10,424 nucleotides of DNA from Spirochaetia bacterium (GTDB lineage: Bacteria > Spirochaetota > Spirochaetia > Treponematales > Breznakiellaceae): positions 1-10,424 of the forward strand of contig BNUY01000114.1 of NCBI GenBank assembly GCA_025997715.1. The letters are read 5' to 3'. Position 1 is the first letter of the stretch. Every line of letters begins with the position of its first letter. Below the pieces are notes generated by a model that was given only the letters and a program-made list of their open reading frames with translations, did no database searches and had not been told where the DNA came from. The position numbers and the translations under genes were made by a program. Of this stretch, positions 1-5,663 are shown in pieces.

Positions 1-1
1 C

Positions 2-402
2 GGCCGTTCGGCTTGTTTCCAGGGAATCCCGGTTACCTATATCAGGATCCCTGACTTCTTCGTACAGCTTTCCGATGCGCAGATGGAGGGGCGCTTCACC
101 TTATTCCGTAACCGGCTTGCCACAGTTTCATCGAACCAAAGGTTCGCCTCATCCTGGATGATTGGGGTATCAGGAAGTTCACCCTTGAGGAGAGCCATGA
201 GATCATGGAGCTCTTTGAACGGCGTTACGGCACGGCCTCAACAATTATTACCGGGCAGCTTCCCTGTTCCTCCTGGCATGACCTCTTCCCGGACCCCACC
301 CTGGCTGACGCCATCCTGGACCGGGTGGTTCACAACGCCCAGAAATTCAATATCTCCGGGGAGTCCATGAGAAAGATCCTCGCCGAACGGGACGCCGATT
401 AG
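2..402 (+). pseudogene. istB: IstB-like transposition helper ATPase, 5'-truncated by the window and frameshifted
   Basis: IstB is the AAA+ ATPase that assists the IS21 transposase. The first part reads in frame 2 (residues such as GIPVTYIRIPDFF, then SDAQMEGRFTLFRNRLA). The rest reads in frame 1, with the Walker-B-like LILDDWG, then EIMELFERRYG, STIITGQLP and HNAQKFNISGESMRKI, ending at the TAG at 400-402. The change of frame falls at about 120-128 and equals one missing base (or two extra). The C-terminal half is colinear with intact IstB proteins, so this is a recent disruption or a sequencing error. The Walker A region is outside the window. The identification is firm; the inactivity is inferred. 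Confidence 0.8.
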
Positions 403-442
403 CACCCTATTCACCCTGCACCTTCGGCGCATACTATTTTCC

Positions 443-478
443 AGGCCGGTAAATATGCTTGCGCATTTTTACCGGCCT
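443..478 (+). terminator. Hairpin downstream of istB, possible terminator
   Basis: A 16-bp stem (443-458 with 463-478) has a four-base TTGC loop and a single mismatch. It lies 40 bases after the istB stop. No clean T-run follows (the next bases are GTGTTATAATCTTCTT), so it may be a weak terminator or a structural part of the IS end. Confidence 0.4.
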
Positions 479-522
479 GTGTTATAATCTTCTTACGGAG
501 TGGTCTGGGATCGTCGATCCGA

Positions 523-590
523 TGTTCAAGTGTTTCGGTTTCTTGTTCAAGTGTTTTCGGAATTAGCGTTCAAGTCCGCCGGAATACGCA
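523..590 (+). repeat. Repeated terminal motifs of the IS21-family right end
   Basis: Three copies of a GTTCAAG-centred motif at 523-537, 544-560 and 568-582 are spaced 21 and 24 bases apart. The innermost two share TGTTCAAGTGTTT plus CGG, and the outermost runs into CCGCCGGAATACGCA. Multiple repeats inside the termini are typical of IS21-family elements and are the presumed transposase-binding sites. Confidence 0.65.
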
Positions 591-884
591 GGATTACTCA
601 AACACAACCGCAAATCCAACTGCTGAGCCTTATCCTGTTGACAGTGCCCCCCCCCGGGAAAACACCAATATCGCATAATTTGAGCAGTTACGGTCGTATT
701 GTGCCCATTCCACTCCTGTTTCAGATAAAATTTCGGGCAAACCAACTTTTTTTTGCCTTTTTATGCAACATTCTAAAATGAAATACCGATAACGATGCAT
801 TTTATAGCGGTTTGAGATGTGTTTTAATCAAAGTTTTTTGTTGCTGATGTTTTTAAGTGACTTTAGGGATGGACTCTAAATAGC
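591..884. other. Noncoding stretch between the IS end and the paralogue array
   Basis: No open frame here has a credible start, ribosome site or composition. The stretch contains a run of nine or ten C bases near 647-656, an AT-rich right half with T-runs, and no clear terminator for the minus-strand gene that ends at 885. I see no function for it. Confidence 0.5.
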
Positions 885-1139
885 CTAGCTTTTAAACCCG
901 ATTATTGCAAAGCCCACGGCCATTACGGTGGTGATTACTCCCGCTATGGCAATACGCCGGGGCCAACGGACTTCATCTTTCAGTTCCTTAAACTGTTCGT
1001 TCATCTGAGCTTTCTGCTCATCAAAACGCCTGTCCGTTCGGGTTTCAAATTCAGCAAACCGTCTATCTATTCTGGATTCGAGGCTGCTCAGCTCGTTATG
1101 GATAAACTCATAAAAACCTACTTCAAAATTCTCAGGCAT
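885..1139 (-). CDS. Small coiled-coil membrane-anchored protein, paralogue copy 1 (84 aa)
   Basis: Function is unknown. The protein has a divergent N-terminus (MPENFEVGFYEF), then a charged helical region in 11-residue repeats (ESRIDRRFAEF, ETRTDRRFDEQ, KAQMNEQFKEL). A basic RWPRR patch and about 20 hydrophobic residues (IAIAGVITTV onward, ending IIGFKS) follow. This predicts a cytoplasmic right-handed coiled coil with a C-terminal membrane anchor. A longer frame reaches 1187, but the ATG at 1139 matches the start of the other copies and lies downstream of the shared promoter and the ribosome site (GGAAATGGGAG). It is the most divergent of the four copies and the last in transcription order, with no obvious terminator after it. 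In layout it resembles Borrelia Bdr-type repeat proteins, but I claim no homology. Confidence 0.78.
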   Translation of the reverse strand: MPENFEVGFYEFIHNELSSLESRIDRRFAEFETRTDRRFDEQKAQMNEQFKELKDEVRWPRRIAIAGVITTVMAVGFAIIGFKS

Positions 1140-1158
1140 AGCATCTCCCATTTCCTTA

Positions 1159-1187
1159 AGTATACGGCCTATTTCTATACTAAACAA
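1159..1187 (-). promoter_or_regulatory. Promoter of paralogue copy 1
   Basis: Read on the minus strand, a -35 TTGTTT (1182-1187), a 17-bp spacer and a -10 TATACT (1159-1164) lie just ahead of a GGAAATGGGAG ribosome site and the ATG at 1139. The same arrangement is repeated ahead of the other three paralogues. Confidence 0.7.
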
Positions 1188-1198
1188 GCGGCATGTAC

Positions 1199-1230
1199 AA
1201 AAAACCGGCCCCCCGCAGGAATAGCCGGTT
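1199..1230 (-). terminator. Rho-independent terminator of paralogue copy 2
   Basis: On the minus strand AACCGGC (1224-1230) pairs with GCCGGTT (1203-1209) and is followed by a T-run ending at 1199. It lies 19 bases beyond the stop of copy 2 and just before the promoter of copy 1, so copies 1 and 2 are probably separate transcripts. Confidence 0.7.
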
Positions 1231-1248
1231 ACCGTTTTGGTTCTAAGC

Positions 1249-1590
1249 CTAGCTTTTAAAGCCGATTATTGCAAAGCCCACGGCGAGTACCGTGGTAATT
1301 ACCCCCGCTATGGCAATACGCCGGGGCCAGCGGACCTCTTCCTTCAGTTCCTTAAACTGTTCGTTCATCTGAGATTTCTGCTCATCAAAACGTTTATCCG
1401 TTCTGGTTTCAAATTCAGCAAAGCGTCTATCTGCTCTTGCCTCAGATTCCTCAAAGCGTTTATCCGTTCTGGCTTCAGACTCGTTAAGACGCTTTTCGAG
1501 CCGGGACTCAAGACCGCCGAGCTCAATTCTAAGGCCGCCGAGTTCACTTCTAATGAACTGGTACAGGTCAATTTCTATTTTTTCAGGCAA
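1249..1590 (-). CDS. Small coiled-coil membrane-anchored protein, paralogue copy 2 (113 aa, longest)
   Basis: Function is unknown. The N-terminus (MPEKIEIDLYQFI) and the C-terminal anchor (RWPRRIAIAGVITT to IIGFKS) match copies 3 and 4. The coiled-coil part is longest here, with successive 11-residue units such as EARTDKRFEES, EARADRRFAEF, ETRTDKRFDEQ and KSQMNEQFKEL after a LGGL-containing segment. The first codon aligned with the ATG of the sister genes is TTG here, 7 bases after the conserved GGAAATGGGAG ribosome site, so this copy is probably translated less. It has its own promoter and its own terminator. The extra length is a whole-repeat gain that keeps coiled-coil phase, as expected from recombination or slippage between repeats. 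Confidence 0.8.
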   Translation of the reverse strand: MPEKIEIDLYQFIRSELGGLRIELGGLESRLEKRLNESEARTDKRFEESEARADRRFAEFETRTDKRFDEQKSQMNEQFKELKEEVRWPRRIAIAGVITTVLAVGFAIIGFKS

Positions 1591-1611
1591 AGCGGTACTC
1601 CCATTTCCTTA

Positions 1612-1640
1612 AGTATACGGCCTATTTCTATACTAAACAA
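1612..1640 (-). promoter_or_regulatory. Promoter of paralogue copy 2
   Basis: -35 TTGTTT (1635-1640), 17-bp spacer and -10 TATACT (1612-1617) on the minus strand. The hexamers and spacer sequence are the same as in copies 1 and 3. Confidence 0.7.
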
Positions 1641-1651
1641 GCGACATGTAC

Positions 1652-1683
1652 AAAAAACCGGCCCCCCGCAGGAAAAGCCGGTT
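1652..1683 (-). terminator. Rho-independent terminator of paralogue copy 3
   Basis: The hairpin AACCGGC/GCCGGTT (1677-1683 with 1656-1662) is followed by a T-run to 1652, read on the minus strand. It is almost identical to the terminator at 1199-1230 and lies 18 bases after the stop of copy 3. Confidence 0.7.
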
Positions 1684-1701
1684 ACCGTTTTGGCTCTAAG
1701 C

Positions 1702-1911
1702 CTAGCTTTTAAACCCGATTATTGCAAAGCCCACGGCTAGTACGGTGGTGATTACTCCGGCAATGGCAATACGCCGGGGCCAGCGGATCTCTTCTTTCAG
1801 TTCCTTAAACTGTGAGTTCTGCTCATCAAAACGTCTGTCCATTCTTGCTTCCAGTTTTTCCAATTCCCTTGTAATGAACTGGTACAGGTCAATCTCTATT
1901 TTCTCAGGCAT
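1702..1911 (-). CDS. Small coiled-coil membrane-anchored protein, paralogue copy 3 (69 aa, shortest)
   Basis: Function is unknown. It has the shared N-terminus MPEKIEIDLYQFI, one clear repeat (EARMDRRFDEQ), a shortened NSQFKEL, then the common basic patch and hydrophobic anchor. Compared with copies 1 and 4 it lacks 15 residues (11 plus 4), a loss that preserves coiled-coil register. ATG start with the shared ribosome site and promoter. The terminator that should separate it from copy 4 is missing (see 1965-1972), so copy 4 transcripts may run through this gene. Confidence 0.78.
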   Translation of the reverse strand: MPEKIEIDLYQFITRELEKLEARMDRRFDEQNSQFKELKEEIRWPRRIAIAGVITTVLAVGFAIIGFKS

Positions 1912-1932
1912 AGCGGTACTCCCATTTCCTTA

Positions 1933-1961
1933 AGTATACGGCCTATTTCTATACTAAACAA
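1933..1961 (-). promoter_or_regulatory. Promoter of paralogue copy 3
   Basis: -35 TTGTTT (1956-1961), 17-bp spacer, -10 TATACT (1933-1938), minus strand. Same module as ahead of copies 1 and 2. Confidence 0.7.
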
Positions 1962-1981
1962 GCGGCATTTTGGTTCTAAGC

Positions 1982-2236
1982 CTAGCTTTTAAACCCGATT
2001 ATTGCAAAGCCCACGGCCATTACCGTGGTGATTACTCCGGCTATGGCAATACGCCGGGGCCAGCGGACCTCTTCCTTCAGTTCCTTAAACCGTTCGTTCA
2101 TCTGTGCGTTCGTCTGTGCGTTCTGCTCAACCATCTGAGATCTCTGCTCATCAAAACGTCTGTCTATTCTTGCTTCCAGTTTTTCCAATTCCCTGGTAAT
2201 GAACTGGTACAGGTCAATTTCTATTTTCTCAGGCAT
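1982..2236 (-). CDS. Small coiled-coil membrane-anchored protein, paralogue copy 4 (84 aa)
   Basis: Function is unknown. It has the shared N-terminus, then EARIDRRFDEQ, a Q/N-rich variant repeat (RSQMVEQNAQT, NAQMNERFKEL), and the common RWPRR plus hydrophobic anchor. ATG start at 2236. It is the first of the four in transcription order. Its N-terminal and coiled-coil start match copy 3 best, so copies 3 and 4 are the youngest duplicates. The identical C-terminal anchor against a variable middle suggests that the membrane part is constrained while the length of the coiled coil is free to change. Confidence 0.8.
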   Translation of the reverse strand: MPEKIEIDLYQFITRELEKLEARIDRRFDEQRSQMVEQNAQTNAQMNERFKELKEEVRWPRRIAIAGVITTVMAVGFAIIGFKS

Positions 2237-2257
2237 GCCAGTACTCCTATTTCCTTA

Positions 2258-2286
2258 AGTATACGATAGAGGTCCATGAAAAGCAA
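2258..2286 (-). promoter_or_regulatory. Promoter of paralogue copy 4, spacer and -35 differ
   Basis: -10 TATACT (2258-2263) and -35 TTGCTT (2281-2286), again 17 bp apart, on the minus strand. The spacer sequence is unlike the other three copies. The usual spacer and -35 sequence is found displaced at 2344-2365, so this promoter looks like a recombination product. Confidence 0.6.
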
Positions 2287-2309
2287 GCGTACATACAAAG
2301 GAGTACCCC

Positions 2310-2348
2310 AAAAAACAAGCCGCCCCAGGCATTACCCCAAGACGGCCT
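2310..2348 (-). terminator. Terminator of the small membrane-peptide operon, partial copy of the porin terminator
   Basis: Bases 2311-2346 repeat 2716-2751 exactly (36 bp). On the minus strand AGGCCG (2343-2348) can pair with CGGCTT and is followed by GTTTTTT. The stem is shorter than in the parent copy because one arm now merges with a piece of the array promoter module. It lies about 40 bases after the stop of the 30-residue gene. Confidence 0.55.
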
Positions 2349-2386
2349 ATTTCTATATAAACAAGCTTTGTCACCATTTCCCGTAT

Positions 2387-2479
2387 CTACTGATGGCTTT
2401 TCCGCAGGTAACGGCCCAAGAGAAACATGGTAACGCCAATAATTATTAACGCAATAGAAACGATTATCTGAAAAAACAT
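2387..2479 (-). CDS. Tiny single-pass membrane peptide (30 aa)
   Basis: This is a very short gene. ATG at 2477-2479, stop TAG at 2387-2389. The product starts MFFQIIVSIALIIIGVTM and ends LLGRYLRKSHQ: about 20 hydrophobic residues and then a basic tail, so a single membrane helix with its C-terminus probably in the cytoplasm. A perfect AGGAGG lies 5 bases before the ATG, inside the last codons of the upstream 59-residue gene, and the ATG begins one base after that gene's stop. This implies translational coupling. Holin-like, toxin-like or membrane-partner roles are possible; none is supported directly. Confidence 0.6.
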   Translation of the reverse strand: MFFQIIVSIALIIIGVTMFLLGRYLRKSHQ

Positions 2480-2480
2480 A

Positions 2481-2660
2481 CTAGCCTCCTATTATCCATC
2501 TTCTGATTATATCAATGATACTCAGAAGGCCAAGGATACTGACCCCGGCGCCGCCATATTCTAAAATCTTTTCAAATTTACTTTCCGGCTTCTTCATCAC
2601 GGCAAGAATACCTTCAAGTGTCTTGTTTATAGCATCAAGCTTTTCTACAACTTTTTCCAC
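2481..2660 (-). CDS. Small membrane protein with helical N-terminus (59 aa)
   Basis: Function is unknown. With a GTG start at 2660 the product begins MEKVVEKLDAINKTL, an amphipathic helix. A KKPESKFEKILEYGG linker and a hydrophobic segment (AGVSILGLLSIIDII, then RRWIIGG) follow. A longer frame upstream to 2723 would overlap the promoter and include an unlikely cysteine-rich start. GTG fits the AAGGA ribosome site and a 16-base leader from the TATAAT box. It is the first gene of a two-gene operon with the 30-residue peptide. The plan of coiled helix plus C-terminal membrane segment echoes the neighbouring paralogue array, without visible sequence identity. Confidence 0.6.
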   Translation of the reverse strand: MEKVVEKLDAINKTLEGILAVMKKPESKFEKILEYGGAGVSILGLLSIIDIIRRWIIGG

Positions 2661-2682
2661 CGGTTCCTTCTTACTACCCTGA

Positions 2683-2711
2683 ATTATACTACAAAAATGG
2701 GGTAAAGTCAC
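2683..2711 (-). promoter_or_regulatory. Promoter of the small membrane-peptide operon
   Basis: -10 TATAAT (2683-2688, perfect), 17-bp spacer, -35 GTGACT (2706-2711) on the minus strand. It sits directly after the porin terminator T-run. Confidence 0.65.
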
Positions 2712-2715
2712 GCAT

Positions 2716-2756
2716 AAAAACAAGCCGCCCCAGGCATTACCCCAAGACGGCTTGTT
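2716..2756 (-). terminator. Rho-independent terminator of the porin-like gene
   Basis: On the minus strand AACAAGCCG (2748-2756) pairs perfectly with CGGCTTGTT (2719-2727), and a T-run follows to 2716. The stop of the barrel gene is 35 bases upstream. Confidence 0.8.
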
Positions 2757-2790
2757 ACAAGCTGCGCAGCGTTTGTGCTGCTACGCTAGA

Positions 2791-4008
2791 TTAGAACTTC
2801 CAGACCATTTCAATCTGGAACTGGTTAGTAACAGGGCTGACATCATCACCAGCAGCATTTTTCCAACTTTCGGCACCAATTTTACCAATCTTGTCGAAGA
2901 GCGTAATGCTGGTATTCGGGCCGAAGGCAAATTCAACGTACGGCTTGATCCAGAGGCCGTTGCCCGCCATGTACCCGAGGTTGTCTGAACCGAGGGCGAG
3001 GCCCGGCTTAATAAGCTCGGTAACCTTGTACCCGGCGCCAAGCTCAAAGCCGATGTCGGCATCGCCAGCTGCCTCGACTTGACCTTTATAAAAATGACCT
3101 GTTTCCACCCCTTTGTCGGTGAGGGCAAAGTTCAGGTCAACCAGACCATATACAGTAAGCTTATCCTGCACAAACTGCACTTTCGGAGCAACGCGGAAAT
3201 AACCATAGTCTCCACTCAGGAATGAGCCGGTGATATTAAGTCCCACGGGCCCCAAGGCGGGAACTTCTATCCCAAACAACGCTTCGAATGCGCCATCTTT
3301 TTGATCAGCAGGTAACGGATATCTGTCTATAACCTTGGGCCCATTTAGTCCATCTTCAGTGTAGGCCGGGTTGTCAACATCGAAAACCGTGTCATCTTTA
3401 TGCAGTTCGGGATGCAGCCGGAAAGAGGCAACAACGCTAAACTTCTCGGTTGCATACTTCGCGCCAAACCGTGAACTGCCAAAAACTGTCTTCAATGACC
3501 CCCTTTCATTAATCGGAGCCGGGAGGCCATAGTAAATGCTCAGACCTTCAATCGGCCGTACCTCTACCCGGATCGAATCGCCGCCATCAATGCTTTCATC
3601 AATAACACCGAAAGTACCAAGGCTACCGAAGTTGCCGTCAACACCGTGACCGCCATAGATTGCAACTTTTTTGTTGAGCAGATTAGCCCAGCCGTAAGCT
3701 ATTGTCAGATTGGGATAAAATCCGGTGGTTTCTCCTCCCGTACTCATAGGAACACCCTCAAGCCGGGCTTTGGTACCGCCGTATTCACCTTCCCAGATAA
3801 AATCCAGCCGCGTCCGTAACGGAAGCTCGGCATCATCATTCCATGCATGCGCATAAATATCGTCGGTATCGTCATCACCGTCAGCCTGCCCGAAGATACC
3901 GACACCGGTCTTGACCTCGCCGGTGATCTTGAAATCACCCGGCAGGTCTACCGCGAACACTCCCCCCACTACCGCGAGGGCCAATAAAACAATTAACATT
4001 TTCTTCAT
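2791..4008 (-). CDS. Predicted outer-membrane beta-barrel protein, porin-like (405 aa)
   Basis: This is probably an outer-membrane channel or surface barrel. A signal peptide MKKMLIVLLALAVVGGVFA is followed by VDLPGDF, with cleavage likely after VFA (residue 19). The mature part has alternating hydrophobic strands with many Gly, Tyr and Asp turns (for example KITGEVKTGVGIFGQ, GGTKARLEGV, LTVYGLVDLNFAL). It ends FQIEMVWKF, the terminal aromatic pattern recognised by the BAM machinery. An acidic turn (DGDDDTDDIY, about residues 43-52) may be a surface loop or a cation site. The start is fixed by AGGAGG ten bases upstream. It is monocistronic, with a good promoter and terminator. I cannot assign a named porin family. 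The high-level promoter suggests an abundant envelope protein. Confidence 0.82.
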   Translation of the reverse strand: MKKMLIVLLALAVVGGVFAVDLPGDFKITGEVKTGVGIFGQADGDDDTDDIYAHAWNDDAELPLRTRLDFIWEGEYGGTKARLEGVPMSTGGETTGFYPNLTIAYGWANLLNKKVAIYGGHGVDGNFGSLGTFGVIDESIDGGDSIRVEVRPIEGLSIYYGLPAPINERGSLKTVFGSSRFGAKYATEKFSVVASFRLHPELHKDDTVFDVDNPAYTEDGLNGPKVIDRYPLPADQKDGAFEALFGIEVPALGPVGLNITGSFLSGDYGYFRVAPKVQFVQDKLTVYGLVDLNFALTDKGVETGHFYKGQVEAAGDADIGFELGAGYKVTELIKPGLALGSDNLGYMAGNGLWIKPYVEFAFGPNTSITLFDKIGKIGAESWKNAAGDDVSPVTNQFQIEMVWKF

Positions 4009-4080
4009 CTGAAAAAAACCTCCTGGACTTGATAAGAGCGAATATTCTACGAATACCCTGTCTCTTTATTCTTACTATAG

Positions 4081-4110
4081 AGTATATCGGCACCTTAGGA
4101 GAAATGTCAA
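4081..4110 (-). promoter_or_regulatory. Promoter of the porin-like gene
   Basis: Consensus -35 TTGACA (4105-4110), 18-bp spacer, -10 TATACT (4081-4086), minus strand. The predicted leader before the ATG at 4008 is about 65 bases, long enough to hold regulation, though no clear structure is visible in it. Confidence 0.75.
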
Positions 4111-4278
4111 GTTTTCGCCTATTTTTCGGTTTTTTTTTATTTTTTCCAAGAATCACTTAATTCTTTATACTATAATGAATTAGCAAACAATCACCGGGAA
4201 GCGGCGCTAACAAAAATAAAAAAAACCACTTTTTTTCGACATTAAGAGGAAATTTGTCATACTGGGGGGGAAGCCATG

Positions 4279-4462
4279 GGGGGAAGCCATGCACCTTTTG
4301 CTTGGTCTCCGGAAGCACGCAAGAGGGGTTTGATGGTGGGTCCTGACCGTAGGGAGAGATGGGGCCCCTCCGGAGGCCCCTCCCCATCTCTCCCTACGGC
4401 CACCCACAATTCTATCGCGGCTGCGTGGTTCCACCTTTAGGGAGAGGTGCATGGCTTCCCCC
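4279..4462. repeat. Nested palindromic element P1
   Basis: A perfect 18-bp outer inverted repeat (4279-4296 with 4445-4462) encloses a second perfect 18-bp inverted repeat (4347-4364 with 4382-4399). The inner one is extended by GTGGGT/ACCCAC at 4336-4341 and 4402-4407 and has CCTCCGGAGG at its centre. At the left edge a 13-bp unit (GGGGGGAAGCCAT) is directly repeated at 4265-4277 and 4278-4290. The whole can fold on itself. No open frame in it is credible. It could be a MITE-like element or a structured RNA region. GTAGGGAGA plus a GGGGCCCC core is shared in style with the R elements downstream. Confidence 0.7.
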
Positions 4463-4520
4463 TTTGCGCGCGGGATTTTGCGGGGGGAAGAAGAATATAG
4501 AAGAGATACAACGGGATGTG

Positions 4521-4732
4521 CATGGCTTTACCGCTTGCGCGCAGGATTATTCCCCACTCAGTTCGGCGATATAATGGCGGCGCAGCGGGTGGAAGGGGGC
4601 GTGACGGGTCGAATGCATTTGGGTTTCCCCGCGTAGGGAGACCTATTCGGGCCCCCTGGGGCCGGGCTCCCGGAGTGGATTCCCCCAACAGCATGAGCGC
4701 CCGACATGCCCCCTTCCACCCGGCTTTGCCAA
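4521..4732 (+). repeat. Palindromic repeat R1, tandem with R2
   Basis: First unit of a tandem pair (212 bp). A left arm GGGTGGAAGGGGGC (4587-4600) pairs perfectly with 4708-4721. Pairing continues inward as GTG/CAT-type, CGGG/CCCG and ATGC/GCAT matches. The middle holds a smaller hairpin, GGGAG...CTCCC around GGGCCCCCTGGGGCC. A frame running through R1 and R2 is only the translation of the repeat. This copy lacks the AACAAAGCC tail of R2 to R4 because R2 begins there. Confidence 0.8.
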
Positions 4733-4952
4733 CATGGCTTTACCGCTTGCGCGCAGGATTATTCCCCCACGCAGTTCGGCGATATAGTGGCGGCGCAGCG
4801 GGTGGAAGGGGGCGTGTCGGGTCGAATGCATTTGGGTTTCCCCGCGTAGGGAGACCTATTCGGGCCCCCTGGGGCCGGGCTCCCGGAGTGGATTCCCCCA
4901 ACAGCATGAGCGCCCGGCATGTCCCCTTCCACCCGGCTTTGCCAACAAAGCC
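4733..4952 (+). repeat. Palindromic repeat R2, tandem with R1
   Basis: A near-exact copy of R1, starting at the CATGGCTTTACCGC motif and offset by 212-213 bp; one extra C lies in the C-run near 4765. It ends with GGCTTTGCCAACAAAGCC, itself a 6-bp hairpin, and is followed directly by the promoter of the nuclease-like gene. The long arms still pair, with several G-T type pairs if the element is transcribed. Confidence 0.8.
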
Positions 4953-4953
4953 T

Positions 4954-4982
4954 TTGCTATAAAGGCGATTTCCACATATACT
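4954..4982 (+). promoter_or_regulatory. Promoter of the nuclease-like gene
   Basis: -35 TTGCTA (4954-4959), 17-bp spacer, -10 TATACT (4977-4982). The -35 box starts two bases after the end of R2. Confidence 0.6.
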
Positions 4983-5001
4983 GCATACAAGAGGTTACCA
5001 G

Positions 5002-5652
5002 ATGATCACAACGTCAAAAGAAGAGCCCATGACCTTTGAGCAGATCCGGGCAATGTTCCAGGATATCGGCCGAAAACAGGAAGAGACAGGCCGGGTATTA
5101 GAGAAGTTAGGGAAGGAGACTGATAAACGGATCAAGGAGGTGACCGAACAGCTCGGCGGTATGGGAAATAGCCGGAAAGCGGTGGATCGGCAACTGGAGA
5201 TAACCGGCAAACGGATCAAGGAAATCTCCGAGCAGCTCGGCGGTATGGGAAATAGCAATGGGGCCTTTGCGGAGGACTACTTTGCCAATGCCCTGCGTGA
5301 AAAAAAGATGTTTGCCGGCTTGCAGTTTGACGAGCTTGAAACAAACATGAAAAGCAAGCAGGGGGCTATAAAAGACGAGTTCGACATTGTGATGTACAAC
5401 GGAAATTCCGTGGCACTCATAGAAGTGAAATATAAGGCGAAAACGGAGGACCTGGAAAAAATGGTGAAGAACAAGGCGTCGAATTTCCGTACGCTGTTCC
5501 CCTATTATGCCGGCCACAAGGTTTACCTTGGCATTGCCAGCTTGTCTTTCAATGACTATGTTTATGCAAAAGCAAAGGAACTGGGCATCGGTATGCTAAA
5601 GCAAAAAGGCGACACCATTGAGGCGGACACCAGTTTTGTGCGGGCATATTAG
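5002..5652 (+). CDS. PD-(D/E)XK nuclease-like protein with N-terminal coiled coil (216 aa)
   Basis: Residues 10-85 are a charged coiled coil with two copies of a 28-residue repeat (KRIKEVTEQLGGMGNS at 42-57 and KRIKEISEQLGGMGNS at 70-85). From about residue 88 the sequence fits the PD-(D/E)XK fold: E91 in the first helix, D128 in KDEFDIV, and E141-V-K143 in ALIEVKYKAK, followed by helix and strand. It resembles DUF3782-type bacterial proteins, which are common in multicopy accessory genes; their substrate is unknown. The ATG at 5002 has AGAGG at a suitable distance. The gene stands alone between R2 and R3. Nuclease activity is inferred from motifs, and a non-catalytic role is possible. Confidence 0.75.
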   Translation: MITTSKEEPMTFEQIRAMFQDIGRKQEETGRVLEKLGKETDKRIKEVTEQLGGMGNSRKAVDRQLEITGKRIKEISEQLGGMGNSNGAFAEDYFANALREKKMFAGLQFDELETNMKSKQGAIKDEFDIVMYNGNSVALIEVKYKAKTEDLEKMVKNKASNFRTLFPYYAGHKVYLGIASLSFNDYVYAKAKELGIGMLKQKGDTIEADTSFVRAY

Positions 5653-5663
5653 GCCGAGGACCT

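Larger units (their letters stand above)
1..590 (+). mobile_element. Right portion of an IS21-family insertion sequence, left part outside window
   Basis: The stretch holds the distal part of an istB-like helper gene followed by about 190 noncoding bases that end in repeated short motifs. GTTCAAG occurs at 524-530, 545-551 and 569-575, each followed within a few bases by CGG or CCGG. Read on the minus strand, the outermost bases begin TGCGTATTCCGGCGGAC from 590, the TG-starting, ATTCCG-rich terminus style I recall for IS21-family elements, whose ends carry several transposase-binding repeats. The transposase gene istA and the left end lie outside the window. The outer boundary at 590 is inferred from the terminal CA and cannot be confirmed without the other end. 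Confidence 0.72.

Noticed and set aside
500..781. A 93-codon plus-strand frame after the IS end
   Set aside because: It crosses the IS terminus and a C-run, ends in low-complexity T-rich sequence, and has no ribosome site or recognisable domain.
2781..3128. Open frames opposite or shifted within the porin-like gene
   Set aside because: They overlap the barrel gene in other frames and have no ribosome sites; they are shadows of its codon pattern.
4516..4962. A 148-codon open frame across R1 and R2
   Set aside because: It is the translation of the tandem palindromic repeat (the same peptide twice, Gly/Arg/Pro rich). Shorter versions arise in R3 and R4 on either strand. No ribosome site or conservation pattern supports it.
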